Positions 19,629-27,970 of a DNA stretch of 64,000 bases are shown here, one piece after another (positions within the stretch are counted from its first letter, which is position 1; every line of letters begins with the position of its first letter). The position numbers were made by a program, and so were the translations under genes. Under the pieces are notes generated by a model. The model saw only the letters and a list, made by a program, of their open reading frames with translations. It searched no databases and had not been told where the DNA came from. This stretch comes from Pigmentiphaga aceris (GTDB lineage: Bacteria > Pseudomonadota > Gammaproteobacteria > Burkholderiales > Burkholderiaceae_B): assembly GCF_008119665.1 (NCBI RefSeq), contig NZ_CP043046.1:5890001-5954000 (forward strand). The letters run 5' to 3'.

Positions 19629-21358
19629 GCGAAATCTTGCTTGCCGGGGTCTGGGCCATCGGCAGCGGCCTGCCCGCATTGGCCTGGAAAATTCTGTGTT
19701 TGCATGCCGCCACGCTGGCCTTGCTGGCGCTGACACGGTCAAGTGACGCAAAGCTGCGTTATGCGCTGCTGGGCCTCGCGTTGTTCACCAGCTTGGGCAT
19801 CGGCATCACAGAGATTGCATCGGCATGGAACGGGCTACCGGCGACCAGCGCTGCCTCCCCGCTTTCACCAGGCACCGTGACATCGGCATGGCCGGTGTGG
19901 CTGGCGCTGGCATGGCTGGCCGGCAGTGCACTGGCGGCGTTGCGCGTGTGGTTCGGACTGGTGTGGTTGCGGGGCGTAATACGCGTCAGCCGCTCGTGGG
20001 ACGATCCTGTCTGGCAGGCACGCGCGGCCGACATGGCGCGTCGCCTGCGGCTTTCGCGCACGGTTGACATTCGGGTCGTGCAACACCTGTCCACACCCAT
20101 TACCGCAGGGTGGCTCAAGCCAGTCATTCTGGTGCCGGCCTCGCTCATCACCGGCATGCCGCCTGATCTGCTGACGGCGTTGCTGGCGCATGAGCTGGCC
20201 CACGTTCGGCGTCATGACTATCTGGTCAATCTGCTTCAACACGCAGCGGAAATACTGCTGTGCTTCCATCCGTCCATCTGGTGGCTGTCGCGTCGGCTGC
20301 GTATCGAGCGCGAACACATTGCCGACCAGATGGCGGCGGCGTTGATCGGCAGTCCCATGCCGCTGGCACGTGCGCTTTATGCATTGAAGGACACGGGGGC
20401 TGACATGTCAGTGCCGGTGGCACCCGCCGCGCAAGACGGTGAGCTGCTCGACCGTATCCGTCGCCTGGTGCGTCCAGATACGCTAGGCACGCGGCGCTTG
20501 GCAATGCTACCTGTCATGGCAATGTCGTTTGCGCTGGCGGGCGTTGGTACCTGGTCCGCACTGACGTCAACGCTGACGTCGATGCTGAAAATCGGTCCGG
20601 CGCAGCCCTTATCCAGACAAGAGGCGCAACACCTGATGGCGCGTTTGCCAGGCATCCAGACCCTGATCGAAGCAAGCGGCGCGTCCCATGTGCTGGTGCT
20701 GGATACCAACTCGGGCACTACCCTGCTTGGTCAAGCTGAAAACGATGCCGTTCCGATCGCCTCATTGACCAAACTCATGACCGCCATGGTGGTTCTGGAC
20801 GCCGCGCCGGATCTGTCGCGCCACATCTTGATCGACGAACGCGATGCAAACGCCACCGCCATGGGTGCAGCCTCGCCGCTGCCGGTAGGTGCCAGTGTGC
20901 CGCTGGACACCGTGCTCAAGCTGGCGTTGATGGCGTCGGACAACCGCGCGGCCCACGCGCTTGCACGCACCTACCCCGGCGGCGAGACGGCATTCGCACA
21001 GGCCCTGCAGCGCAAGACGGCAGCGCTGCACCTTGAACACACCACACTGGAAGAACCGACCGGCCTGTCCACCGCCAACCGCGCCAGCGCTGCCGACGTT
21101 GGCAAGATCGTCAGCGCAGCCACGTCCTACCCGCAGATCGTGCGCAGCACCACCACCGTCGCCGAGACCCTGGACGCGGCAGGCAAGCAGCTCCGATATC
21201 GCAACACCAACCCCCTGGTCGGTGCACAAGGGTGGGACATCCGCCTGTCCAAGACCGGTACCTCAACCGAGGCCGGACGCTGCCTGGTGATGCGCGTCCA
21301 TATCGACGACCGCGACCTGACCCTCGTCTTGCTTAACGGCCGCGCCAGCAGCGCCTGA
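19625..21358 (+). CDS. BlaR1-like M56 membrane protease fused to an S11-type penicillin-binding serine peptidase
   Basis: A 577-residue membrane protein. The N-terminal half is BlaR1/MecR1-like: three membrane helices, the M56 zinc motif HELAH (about residue 189) in LLAHELAHVRRHDYLVN, a downstream E in REHIADQMAAALIG, and a fourth helix near residue 300. The C-terminal half (about 325-577) is not the OXA-like domain of classical BlaR1 but an S11 D-Ala-D-Ala endopeptidase-type domain: Ser380-x-x-Lys383 (SLTK), Ser438-x-Asn440 (SDN) and Lys543-Thr-Gly (SKTGTS). All three active-site motifs are intact, so covalent beta-lactam binding outside the membrane is plausible. Starts at a GTG overlapping the repressor stop; a beta-lactamase gene follows. 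Confidence 0.85.
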   Translation: MSEILLAGVWAIGSGLPALAWKILCLHAATLALLALTRSSDAKLRYALLGLALFTSLGIGITEIASAWNGLPATSAASPLSPGTVTSAWPVWLALAWLAGSALAALRVWFGLVWLRGVIRVSRSWDDPVWQARAADMARRLRLSRTVDIRVVQHLSTPITAGWLKPVILVPASLITGMPPDLLTALLAHELAHVRRHDYLVNLLQHAAEILLCFHPSIWWLSRRLRIEREHIADQMAAALIGSPMPLARALYALKDTGADMSVPVAPAAQDGELLDRIRRLVRPDTLGTRRLAMLPVMAMSFALAGVGTWSALTSTLTSMLKIGPAQPLSRQEAQHLMARLPGIQTLIEASGASHVLVLDTNSGTTLLGQAENDAVPIASLTKLMTAMVVLDAAPDLSRHILIDERDANATAMGAASPLPVGASVPLDTVLKLALMASDNRAAHALARTYPGGETAFAQALQRKTAALHLEHTTLEEPTGLSTANRASAADVGKIVSAATSYPQIVRSTTTVAETLDAAGKQLRYRNTNPLVGAQGWDIRLSKTGTSTEAGRCLVMRVHIDDRDLTLVLLNGRASSA

Positions 21359-21371
21359 CTTCCCTCCGTTT

Positions 21372-21385
21372 CCCCCCCCCCCCCC
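21372..21385. repeat. Run of 14 cytosines before the class D beta-lactamase gene
   Basis: A homopolymer of 14 C lies between the sensor stop codon and the beta-lactamase ATG, ending 12 bases before the ATG, where a ribosome site would be. No normal Shine-Dalgarno sequence is visible there. Length changes in such a tract are expected during replication. Confidence 0.85.
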
Positions 21386-21397
21386 GGTTCTTCAAAC

Positions 21398-22224
21398 ATG
21401 ACTATCCGACTCTCTGCGTGCGCCCTCGGCGCAGCACTTTCCTTGTCCGCACTGACACGCGTCTCAGCGCAAGCTACCGTTTTGTGCACCGTTGTTGCGG
21501 ATGCCGCAGACGGCAGCATCGTGTATCAGCAAGGTACGCAGCAGGCCTGTGCGGCACGCTACACGCCCGCCTCAAGCTTCAAAATACCCCTGGCCTTGAT
21601 GGGTGCGGATGCAGGCATCCTGCAAGGCCCCAACACGCCGACATGGAACTTCCAACCCGGCTATCCCGATTGGGCCGGCGATGCCTGGCGCCAACCCACA
21701 GACCCTGAACGCTGGATCAAATACTCGGTCGTCTGGTATTCACAGCTGACCGCCAAAACCCTTGGTCAGGAACGCCTCCAGCGCTATGCCTCGGCGTTTC
21801 ACTATGGCAACGAAGACGTCTCTGGAGAACCCGGCAAGCGCAACGGCATGGAAGGCGCATGGATCATCTCATCGCTGCGCATTTCTCCGCTGGAACAAGT
21901 GGCTTTCTGCGCAAGATCGTCAATCGGCAGTTGACGCTCAAGCCCGCAGCCTACGACTTGGCAGACACACTGTTCAAGGCTGGTGAAGCCGGCGGCTGGC
22001 GTGTGTATGGCAAAACCGGCACGGGGTCGCCCGGCAACAACGGCGTCTACACCGCAAACAACGCCTACGGATGGTTCGTCGGCTGGGCACGCAAAGACGG
22101 CCGCCAATTGGTGTTCGCAAGCCTCATTCAAGACGAACGTGCAACCAAGCCGAATGCAGGTCTGCGTGCCCGCGACGATCTGATGCACAACCTGGCTACC
22201 AGGGTGGACTTATCGCGTCAGTGA
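21398..22224 (+). pseudogene. Class D (OXA-type) beta-lactamase gene broken by a one-base frameshift
   Basis: Frame one (21398-about 21907) encodes a signal peptide (MTIRLSACALGAALSLSALTRVSA) and OXA motifs: S59-S-F-K62 active site (PASSFKIPLAL), YSVVWYSQ with the S-x-V motif, and GAWIISSLRISPLEQVAF. The frame then runs to a stop at 21932-21934. From about 21907 another frame continues the homology without a gap: LRKIVNRQLTLKPAAYDLADTLF, YGKTGTG (the KTG motif) and AYGWFVGWARKDGRQLVFA, to a stop at 22224. One missing base in TTTCTG at 21904-21909 explains it; restoring a C gives TTC CTG. The rest looks undecayed, so a recent mutation or a sequencing error are both possible. Confidence 0.85.
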
Positions 22225-22234
22225 GAAATCAACC

Positions 22235-22287
22235 TCTACCAACACTGGTGGACCGATTCCAAAGCGTTCAAGGCATGTGAATTGCGG
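22235..22287 (-). pseudogene. Decayed copy of the ku 5' end
   Basis: The stretch TTCCAAAGCGTTCAAGGC...TTGCGG at 22257-22287 matches the ku start region at 19044-19074 in 28 of 31 bases, in the same orientation. Read on the minus strand it gives ATG CCT TGA ACG CTT TGG AAT, that is M-P-stop-T-L-W-N against MPRTLWN of Ku. Weaker similarity continues to about 22235 with one inserted base. It is a remnant, not a gene, and marks a duplication around the beta-lactam-sensing module. Confidence 0.8.
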
Positions 22288-22336
22288 CTGGGTGCGCTTG
22301 CCCCCCGGATAATTCAAACACTCGCGTGAGACTGTC

Positions 22337-25228
22337 ATGCCTGATGCCTTGCAACGCTATCGCGACAAGCGCGATTTTTCGCTGACCAGCGAACCCCAGG
22401 GCGGCCGTGCGAAAAAGGGCGCACCGCTGTCATTCGTGGTGCAGAAACACGCGGCGCGCAATTTGCACTATGACTTCCGCCTGGAACTCGATGGCAGCCT
22501 GAAAAGCTGGGCCGTGCCCAAAGGCCCCAGCCTGGACCCAGCCGACAAACGCATGGCAGTTCACGTGGAAGATCACCCGCTGGACTACGGCAGTTTTGAA
22601 GGCACGATTCCGCCCGGGCAGTACGGTGCGGGCACGGTGATCGTGTGGGACCGGGGCACCTGGACACCCGTCGGTGACGCGCGGGAGGGGTACGCCGCTG
22701 GCAAGCTCAAGTTCGCGCTCGACGGTGAAAAACTGCGCGGACACTGGACCCTGGTGCGAATGCGTCCGCGCGCCGGGGAAAAGCAGGAAGCCTGGCTGCT
22801 GATCAAGGAAAAGGACGACGAGGCCAAGGCAGCCAGTGCGTTCAATGTGGTCGATGCTTTGCCGGATAGTGTGTTGAATGGGTCGACGGTTGAGAGGCCC
22901 GCAACGTCTGCGCAAACCGGCGCAAAGAAGGCAACCAAGAAGTCAGCGAAACAAGCTGCACCTGCCGCGACGAGCGCGGCAAAAAAACCATCAACGAAGA
23001 AAGCCGCTGCCACATCACAAGCAGACACACCGCTGCCCGCCAAGGCCGTCCGTGCCGAACAACGCGCAGCGAAGGCGGCTGCCAGTGCCGACAGCACTCG
23101 CACGACGACGGCACCATCAAAGACAAAACCCAACACCGCTACCCTGCCCGCTGGCGCGACCAAAGCGAAACTTCCGCTGACCCTGTCACCCCAGCTTGCC
23201 ACCTTGGTGGACCGTGCACCCGCCGATACCGGCTGGATCTACGAAATGAAGTTCGATGGCTACCGTCTGCTCGCCCGCGTCGATGCAGATGGGGTGCGCC
23301 TGTTCACGCGCAATGGGCACGACTGGACCAGCAAGCTACGGCGCGTGGCGGCGGCAGTGAAAGCCTTGGGGTTGCCGTCCGGCTGGCTCGACGGCGAGAT
23401 CGTGGTCCCCGATGCGCATGGCGTGCCCGACTTCCAACTGCTGCAAAACGCACTCGATGCAGCGCGCGGCGACGTGATCCAGTATTACCTGTTCGACCTG
23501 CCTTTCTTCAACGGCCTGGACCTTCGCCAAAGCCCCTTGAGCGAGCGACGCGCCCTGCTTGGCAAGCTACTTGAAGACGCCCCCGACCCGCGCGTGCGAT
23601 TCAGCGAAAGCTTCGACGCCACGCCCCAAAGCCTGCTGCACAGCGCCTGCTCGCTGCACATGGAAGGCGTGATCGGCAAACGGGCAGACGCGCACTACAG
23701 CACCGGGCGCTCAAGCAACTGGATCAAGCTCAAGTGCACGCAGCGTCAGGAATTTGTGGTCATCGGCTACACCGATCCGCAAGGCAGCAGACTTGGCCTG
23801 GGTGCCTTGGCGCTGGGGGTCTACGATGCGGCCGGAAAATTGCACTACATGGGCAATGTCGGCACCGGTTTCACGCAGGACGTGTTGAAAGACCTGAAGA
23901 CACGCCTGGAAAAATTGCACGTCGACAAGACGCCTGCGGTGAATGCGGCGCGCAACCTGCGTGTGAACTGGGTCAAACCCACGCTGGTGGCAGAGGTGTC
24001 CTTTGCCGGATGGACGCGTGACAAGAAAATTCGTCAGGGCGTCTATCACGGCCTGCGCAACGACAAACCCGCCAAGGCAATTGTGCTGGAAAAATCGGCC
24101 ACCGTAGATGCAGACGGCCATGTGAGCAAGCAAGCTCAGGCAGATGGAGACGTGGATATGACCCAGGCATCAACTACCACCCGAGCCAGTAAAACTGCGA
24201 AGAAGACAGCCAGCGAGACGGTTGAACGCCCCGCTGTCAAAAAGAACACACCGGCCGAATCTGCCACAGAAAAACCAGCGGCCAAAAAGTCTGCCACGAA
24301 GCAATCCCGCTCGAAGCAAGCTGCCACCAAACAAGCAGCCTCCGCCGACAGCGCCGTCCCCACCACCGTCAAGATCACCCACCCCGACCGTGTGGTCGAC
24401 CCCAGCAGCGGCATCACCAAACGTGAAGTGGTCGAGTACTACGCCCGCGCCTCGGCGGCGATCCTGCCGCACTTGCAGCGTCGCCCGGTATCCCTGGTCC
24501 GTGCGCCAGACGGCGTGGGCGGCCAGCAGTTCTTCCAGAAGCACGACGACAAACTCAGCATTCCCGGCATCAAACAGTTGAACCCGGACTTCGACCCCGA
24601 CCACGCCCCCTTGATGGAAGTCGCTACTCTGAAAGCACTGCTGGGCGCAGCACAGATGAACGTGCTGGAATTCCACACCTGGAACGCCACCACCCGCAGC
24701 ATCGAAAAACCCGACCGCATGACCTTCGACCTGGACCCGGGCGATGGCCTGGCATGGAAGCACATGGTGGAAGGCGCGCAACTGGTGCGGGCCTTGTTGA
24801 ACGAGCTGGAACTGACCAGCTTCCTGAAAACCAGTGGCGGCAAGGGCTTGCACGTGGTGGTGCCGATCAAGCCCAGCCTGGGCTGGGATGCGGTCAAAGA
24901 CCTGTCGCAAACTATCGTTGCTCATTTGGCGCGCACCATTCCCGCACGCTTTGTCGCCAAAAGCGGGCCGAAAAACCGCGTTGGCAAAATCTTTGCCGAT
25001 TACCTGCGCAACGGTCGTGGTGCCACCACGGCCAGCGCGTGGTCGGCACGGGCACGCCCGGGCATGGGAATCTCTGTACCGCTGTCTTGGGACGAACTTC
25101 CCGAACTCCGGTCCAGTGACCAATGGACGATCCGCAACGCAGACGAGCGGCTGGAACTCCCCGACCCATGGGCCGACTACGATGCGCATCGCAATGATGT
25201 CCGTCCGGCAATTCGCGCATTGACATGA
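22337..25228 (+). CDS. ligD: Multifunctional ATP-dependent DNA ligase LigD
   Basis: A 963-residue NHEJ enzyme with all three activities, order phosphoesterase-ligase-polymerase. The 3'-phosphoesterase domain (1-170) has HAARNLHYDFRLELDG and GTIPPGQYGAGTV. After a Lys/Ala-rich linker the ligase domain starts near 275, with adenylated Lys305 in EMKFDGYRLL and the EGVIGKRADAHYSTGRSSNWIKLK motif. A second Lys/Ala/Thr-rich linker leads to the primase-polymerase domain (about 675-960), with FDLDPGDGL metal ligands and FLKTSGGKGLHV. It works with Ku, encoded 3.3 kb upstream on the other strand. Full length, no damage seen. Confidence 0.95.
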   Translation: MPDALQRYRDKRDFSLTSEPQGGRAKKGAPLSFVVQKHAARNLHYDFRLELDGSLKSWAVPKGPSLDPADKRMAVHVEDHPLDYGSFEGTIPPGQYGAGTVIVWDRGTWTPVGDAREGYAAGKLKFALDGEKLRGHWTLVRMRPRAGEKQEAWLLIKEKDDEAKAASAFNVVDALPDSVLNGSTVERPATSAQTGAKKATKKSAKQAAPAATSAAKKPSTKKAAATSQADTPLPAKAVRAEQRAAKAAASADSTRTTTAPSKTKPNTATLPAGATKAKLPLTLSPQLATLVDRAPADTGWIYEMKFDGYRLLARVDADGVRLFTRNGHDWTSKLRRVAAAVKALGLPSGWLDGEIVVPDAHGVPDFQLLQNALDAARGDVIQYYLFDLPFFNGLDLRQSPLSERRALLGKLLEDAPDPRVRFSESFDATPQSLLHSACSLHMEGVIGKRADAHYSTGRSSNWIKLKCTQRQEFVVIGYTDPQGSRLGLGALALGVYDAAGKLHYMGNVGTGFTQDVLKDLKTRLEKLHVDKTPAVNAARNLRVNWVKPTLVAEVSFAGWTRDKKIRQGVYHGLRNDKPAKAIVLEKSATVDADGHVSKQAQADGDVDMTQASTTTRASKTAKKTASETVERPAVKKNTPAESATEKPAAKKSATKQSRSKQAATKQAASADSAVPTTVKITHPDRVVDPSSGITKREVVEYYARASAAILPHLQRRPVSLVRAPDGVGGQQFFQKHDDKLSIPGIKQLNPDFDPDHAPLMEVATLKALLGAAQMNVLEFHTWNATTRSIEKPDRMTFDLDPGDGLAWKHMVEGAQLVRALLNELELTSFLKTSGGKGLHVVVPIKPSLGWDAVKDLSQTIVAHLARTIPARFVAKSGPKNRVGKIFADYLRNGRGATTASAWSARARPGMGISVPLSWDELPELRSSDQWTIRNADERLELPDPWADYDAHRNDVRPAIRALT

Positions 25229-25315
25229 GCTTGCAGGCACTGCTTCAAGCACTGCCACGGATAACCCGAATCGGGAAATTCCCAACTGCCCATATACGAA
25301 TTTTTACAAGACACT

Positions 25316-25350
25316 GAATTGGTCAGACAGTTTTACCCCTTGTCCAATTC
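25316..25350. promoter_or_regulatory. Inverted repeat before the FCD regulator gene
   Basis: GAATTGG at 25316-25322 and CCAATTC at 25344-25350 form 7-bp arms around a 21-base spacer containing TCAGACAG. It ends 12 bases before the regulator ATG. Its position suits autoregulation by the GntR-type protein; this is inferred from position and symmetry alone. Confidence 0.45.
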
Positions 25351-25362
25351 AGGTGCGCTTGC

Positions 25363-26106
25363 ATGCCACTCCACGCCATCGAACCGCGACGGCTGTACCG
25401 ACAGATTGCCGACCAGCTTCGGCAACTGATCGAGCAAGGCGAGTATCCGGTCGGCGCACGCATGCCACCGGAACGCGATCTGGCCAGCCAGATGGGCGTG
25501 TCCCGGCCGTCCTTGCGCGAAGCCATGATCGCGCTGGAAATCGAAGGGCTGGTCGAAGTGCGTACCGGCTCTGGCGTCTATGTGCTGGCGCGCGATCAGA
25601 ACCTGTCTGATGGCCCCGTCACCGCCGAAGGCCCCCTGGAAATCATCCGTGCACGCCAGACCCTGGAAAGCGAGCTGGCCGCCCAGGCGGCGCGCAATCC
25701 CAGCGCCGCACACCTTGCCGCGCTGCACCACAGCCTGCGCCTGATGCAGCAGGAAGCCGATATCGGCGGTTCATCCGTGCAGGGCGACCGCCTGCTCCAC
25801 CTGACGATTGCTGAAGCCGCCGACAACTCGGTGCTGCTGCGCATCGTCACCGAGCTGTTCGACGAACGCAGCAATCCGCTTTTTGCGCAGCTGACCAACT
25901 ACTTCGAGACGCCCGCGATCTGGGCGGTGGCGATTTCCGAGCATCGCGCCATCGTGGCCGCCATCGAGCGGCGCGACCCGGCCGGTGCGCGTCAGGCCAT
26001 GCACGACCACCTTGACCGTTCCTTCGACCGCCTGAGCGCCAACTGGACGCAGGCCGAAGGCGTGGCAGCTAGTCGCAGCAGCAAGGCCCCATTGACCAGC
26101 CAGTGA
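25363..26106 (+). CDS. FadR/UxuR-type GntR transcriptional regulator with FCD domain
   Basis: A 247-residue regulator. The N-terminal GntR winged helix is clear (YRQIADQLRQLIEQGEYPVGARMPPERDLASQMGVSRPSLREAMIALEIEGLVEVRTGSGVYV). The C-terminal FCD ligand domain has the expected ARQTLESELAAQAA, HLTIAEAADNSVL and HRAIVAAIERRDPAGARQAMHDHL with metal-binding His residues. Related UxuR/ExuR proteins respond to sugar acids, which fits the following TRAP transporter, altronate-type dehydratase and oxidoreductases. It lies on the same strand 190 bases before dctP. Confidence 0.9.
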   Translation: MPLHAIEPRRLYRQIADQLRQLIEQGEYPVGARMPPERDLASQMGVSRPSLREAMIALEIEGLVEVRTGSGVYVLARDQNLSDGPVTAEGPLEIIRARQTLESELAAQAARNPSAAHLAALHHSLRLMQQEADIGGSSVQGDRLLHLTIAEAADNSVLLRIVTELFDERSNPLFAQLTNYFETPAIWAVAISEHRAIVAAIERRDPAGARQAMHDHLDRSFDRLSANWTQAEGVAASRSSKAPLTSQ

Positions 26107-26187
26107 TTGCAGTTACGCCTGGCGCTCACCCAGCCAGGCTTGCCACGTTCTACTTCGCACTTTCTTCACCCGATTTCACGCTAGACC

Positions 26188-26209
26188 CCGCAGTTTTTCC
26201 GCAGTTTTT
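26188..26209. repeat. Tandem 11-base repeat before dctP
   Basis: Two perfect copies of CCGCAGTTTTT in tandem, 85 bases before the dctP start. The 11-base period places both copies on the same face of the helix, as for a regulator-binding site. The function is inferred. Confidence 0.6.
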
Positions 26210-26293
26210 GATCGAACCGGCAGCACCAGATTGCCTCTCGGTCCGGGTTTCGCGGCCCTGACCGATTCACAGTGTCGACCCAGGAGATGCACG

Positions 26294-27268
26294 ATGAAAA
26301 ACACCCTGCCCTACCGCGCCCTGCTGGCCGCGGTTGCCCTGTCCGCCTGCACCGGCGCATTTGCCCAGACCAAGCTCAAATGGGCCCACGTCTATGAAAC
26401 CTCGGAACCCTTCCATACCGAATCGGTGTGGGCGGCAGAAGAGATCAAGAAGCGTACCAACGGACGCTATACGGCCGATGTCTATCCGGCGTCCCAGCTG
26501 GGCAAGGAAAACGACATCAACCAGGGCCTGACACTGGGCACGGTGGACATGATCATCTCGGGGTCCAGCTTTGCCGCCAAGGCCTTCCCGCGCATCGGGG
26601 TCACTTACTACCCCTACATTTTCCGCAACCCGGAACACCTGATCGCCTACACCAAAAGCGACATCTACAAAGAGCTGACCGCCGGCTACAACAAGGCCAG
26701 TGGCAACACCATTCTTGCCACGACCTACTACGGCACGCGTCACACGACCTCGAACAAACCCATCACCAAATGCGACGACTTGAAGGGTTTGAAGATGCGT
26801 GTTCCCGACGTGCCGGCCTACCTGGCCATGCCGCGCGCCTGCGGAGCGAACACATCACCCATCGCGTTCGCCGAGGTCTATCTGGCCTTGCAGAACGGCA
26901 CCGTGGAAGCACAGGAAAATCCGCTGCCCACCATCGAAGCCAAGAAGTTCTTCGAAGTGCAGAAGAACATCGTGCTGACCGGACACATCGTCGATCACCT
27001 GAACACCGTGGTGTCGGGAGCCTTGTGGAAAAAGCTGTCGGATGAAGACAAGAAGATCTTCCAGCAAGTGGCCCAGGAAGCGTCCGAACGCGCCGGCAAG
27101 ATCGTGATCGCACGTGAAAAGGAACTGGTCGAAACCTTCCGCGCCAAGAAGATCACTGTGGCCGAAGTCGACACCAACGAGTTCCGCGACCGTGTGCTGA
27201 AGACCGTGCCTTTTGAGACCTACGGTTATCAGAAAGCGGACTGGGAAAAAGTCCAGGCCATCAAATAA
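26294..27268 (+). CDS. TRAP transporter substrate-binding protein (DctP family)
   Basis: A 324-residue periplasmic solute receptor. Signal peptide MKNTLPYRALLAAVALSACTGAFAQ precedes the DctP fold: LKWAHVYETSEPFHTESVWAAEEIKKRTNGRY, DINQGLTLGTVDMI, and the substrate-gating segment DLKGLKMRVPDVPAYLAMPRACGANTSPIAFAEVYLALQNGTVEAQENPLPTI, whose Arg (KMRVP) binds the ligand carboxylate. CAGGAG lies 7 bases before the ATG. It heads a dctPQM set; neighbouring enzymes suggest a hexuronate or aldonate ligand. Confidence 0.92.
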   Translation: MKNTLPYRALLAAVALSACTGAFAQTKLKWAHVYETSEPFHTESVWAAEEIKKRTNGRYTADVYPASQLGKENDINQGLTLGTVDMIISGSSFAAKAFPRIGVTYYPYIFRNPEHLIAYTKSDIYKELTAGYNKASGNTILATTYYGTRHTTSNKPITKCDDLKGLKMRVPDVPAYLAMPRACGANTSPIAFAEVYLALQNGTVEAQENPLPTIEAKKFFEVQKNIVLTGHIVDHLNTVVSGALWKKLSDEDKKIFQQVAQEASERAGKIVIAREKELVETFRAKKITVAEVDTNEFRDRVLKTVPFETYGYQKADWEKVQAIK

Positions 27269-27351
27269 TGCCCTGAGACCCACTCCCCCCAGGCGGCCCG
27301 CTGCGCATCATGCGGGTGGCCGCCTCACCCACGTTGATACATAGGTGAACC

Positions 27352-27951
27352 ATGTCCGTTGACTTGCCCACCGGGGCACACGCGCGCCCGGTCGGTGCGG
27401 AGGAAGACCGCACCGACGCCATCATCCACAGCTTCGAAGACAGCGGGCCGCAAGACGTCGACCTGAACGGCTACGCCGTCGAGGACTGGATTGCCATGCT
27501 GCTGTTCTGGGTGATGGCCTTGTTTGTCTTCCTGCAATTCTTCACGCGCTACGTGTTGAACGACTCCTTTGCCTGGACCGAAGAACTCGCCGTGTACTGC
27601 CTGATCGGCGTGGTCTTCATCGGCTCGTCGATGTGCGTGCGCACCAATCGCCATATTCAGGTCGATGTGCTGTATCGCTGGTTACCCAAGTCGGCGGGCC
27701 GGGTGCTGTCGACCCTGGTGGATATCGCGCGTGTGGCGTTCTTCGCCTACGGCACCGTGCTGGTCTGGCGCTACGTGAACCTGGTGGGCAATGAGCCCAT
27801 GACCACCATCAACTGGAACAAGAGCCATGTGTACTGGGTGGTGTTGGTCGCCTTTGTGCTGATGCTGCTGCGGTCCTTGCAAGTGGCGTGGCAGCACTGG
27901 AAACAGGGCTACTCGATTCTCGAACGCCCTGAAGCCTACGACGTCGTCTAA
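27352..27951 (+). CDS. TRAP transporter small permease subunit (DctQ family)
   Basis: A 199-residue inner-membrane protein with four helices (WIAMLLFWVMALFVFLQFFTRYV, LAVYCLIGVVFIGSSMCVR, VDIARVAFFAYGTVLVW, VYWVVLVAFVLMLLRSLQ) and the DctQ pattern RYVLNDSFAWTEELAVYCLIG and RTNRHIQVD. A longer than usual hydrophilic N-terminus of about 40 residues precedes the first helix. It pairs with the large subunit encoded 19 bases downstream. Confidence 0.9.
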   Translation: MSVDLPTGAHARPVGAEEDRTDAIIHSFEDSGPQDVDLNGYAVEDWIAMLLFWVMALFVFLQFFTRYVLNDSFAWTEELAVYCLIGVVFIGSSMCVRTNRHIQVDVLYRWLPKSAGRVLSTLVDIARVAFFAYGTVLVWRYVNLVGNEPMTTINWNKSHVYWVVLVAFVLMLLRSLQVAWQHWKQGYSILERPEAYDVV

Positions 27952-27970
27952 GACACCAAGGACACTCAAC

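Noticed and set aside
19044-22287. Target-site duplication of a transposon
   Set aside because: The duplicated segment is over 30 bases, lies inside the ku start, and no transposase or terminal inverted repeats were found; a larger duplication is more likely.
22240-22336. Second functional ku gene
   Set aside because: Only about 50 bases of similarity, with TGA at codon three and an inserted base.
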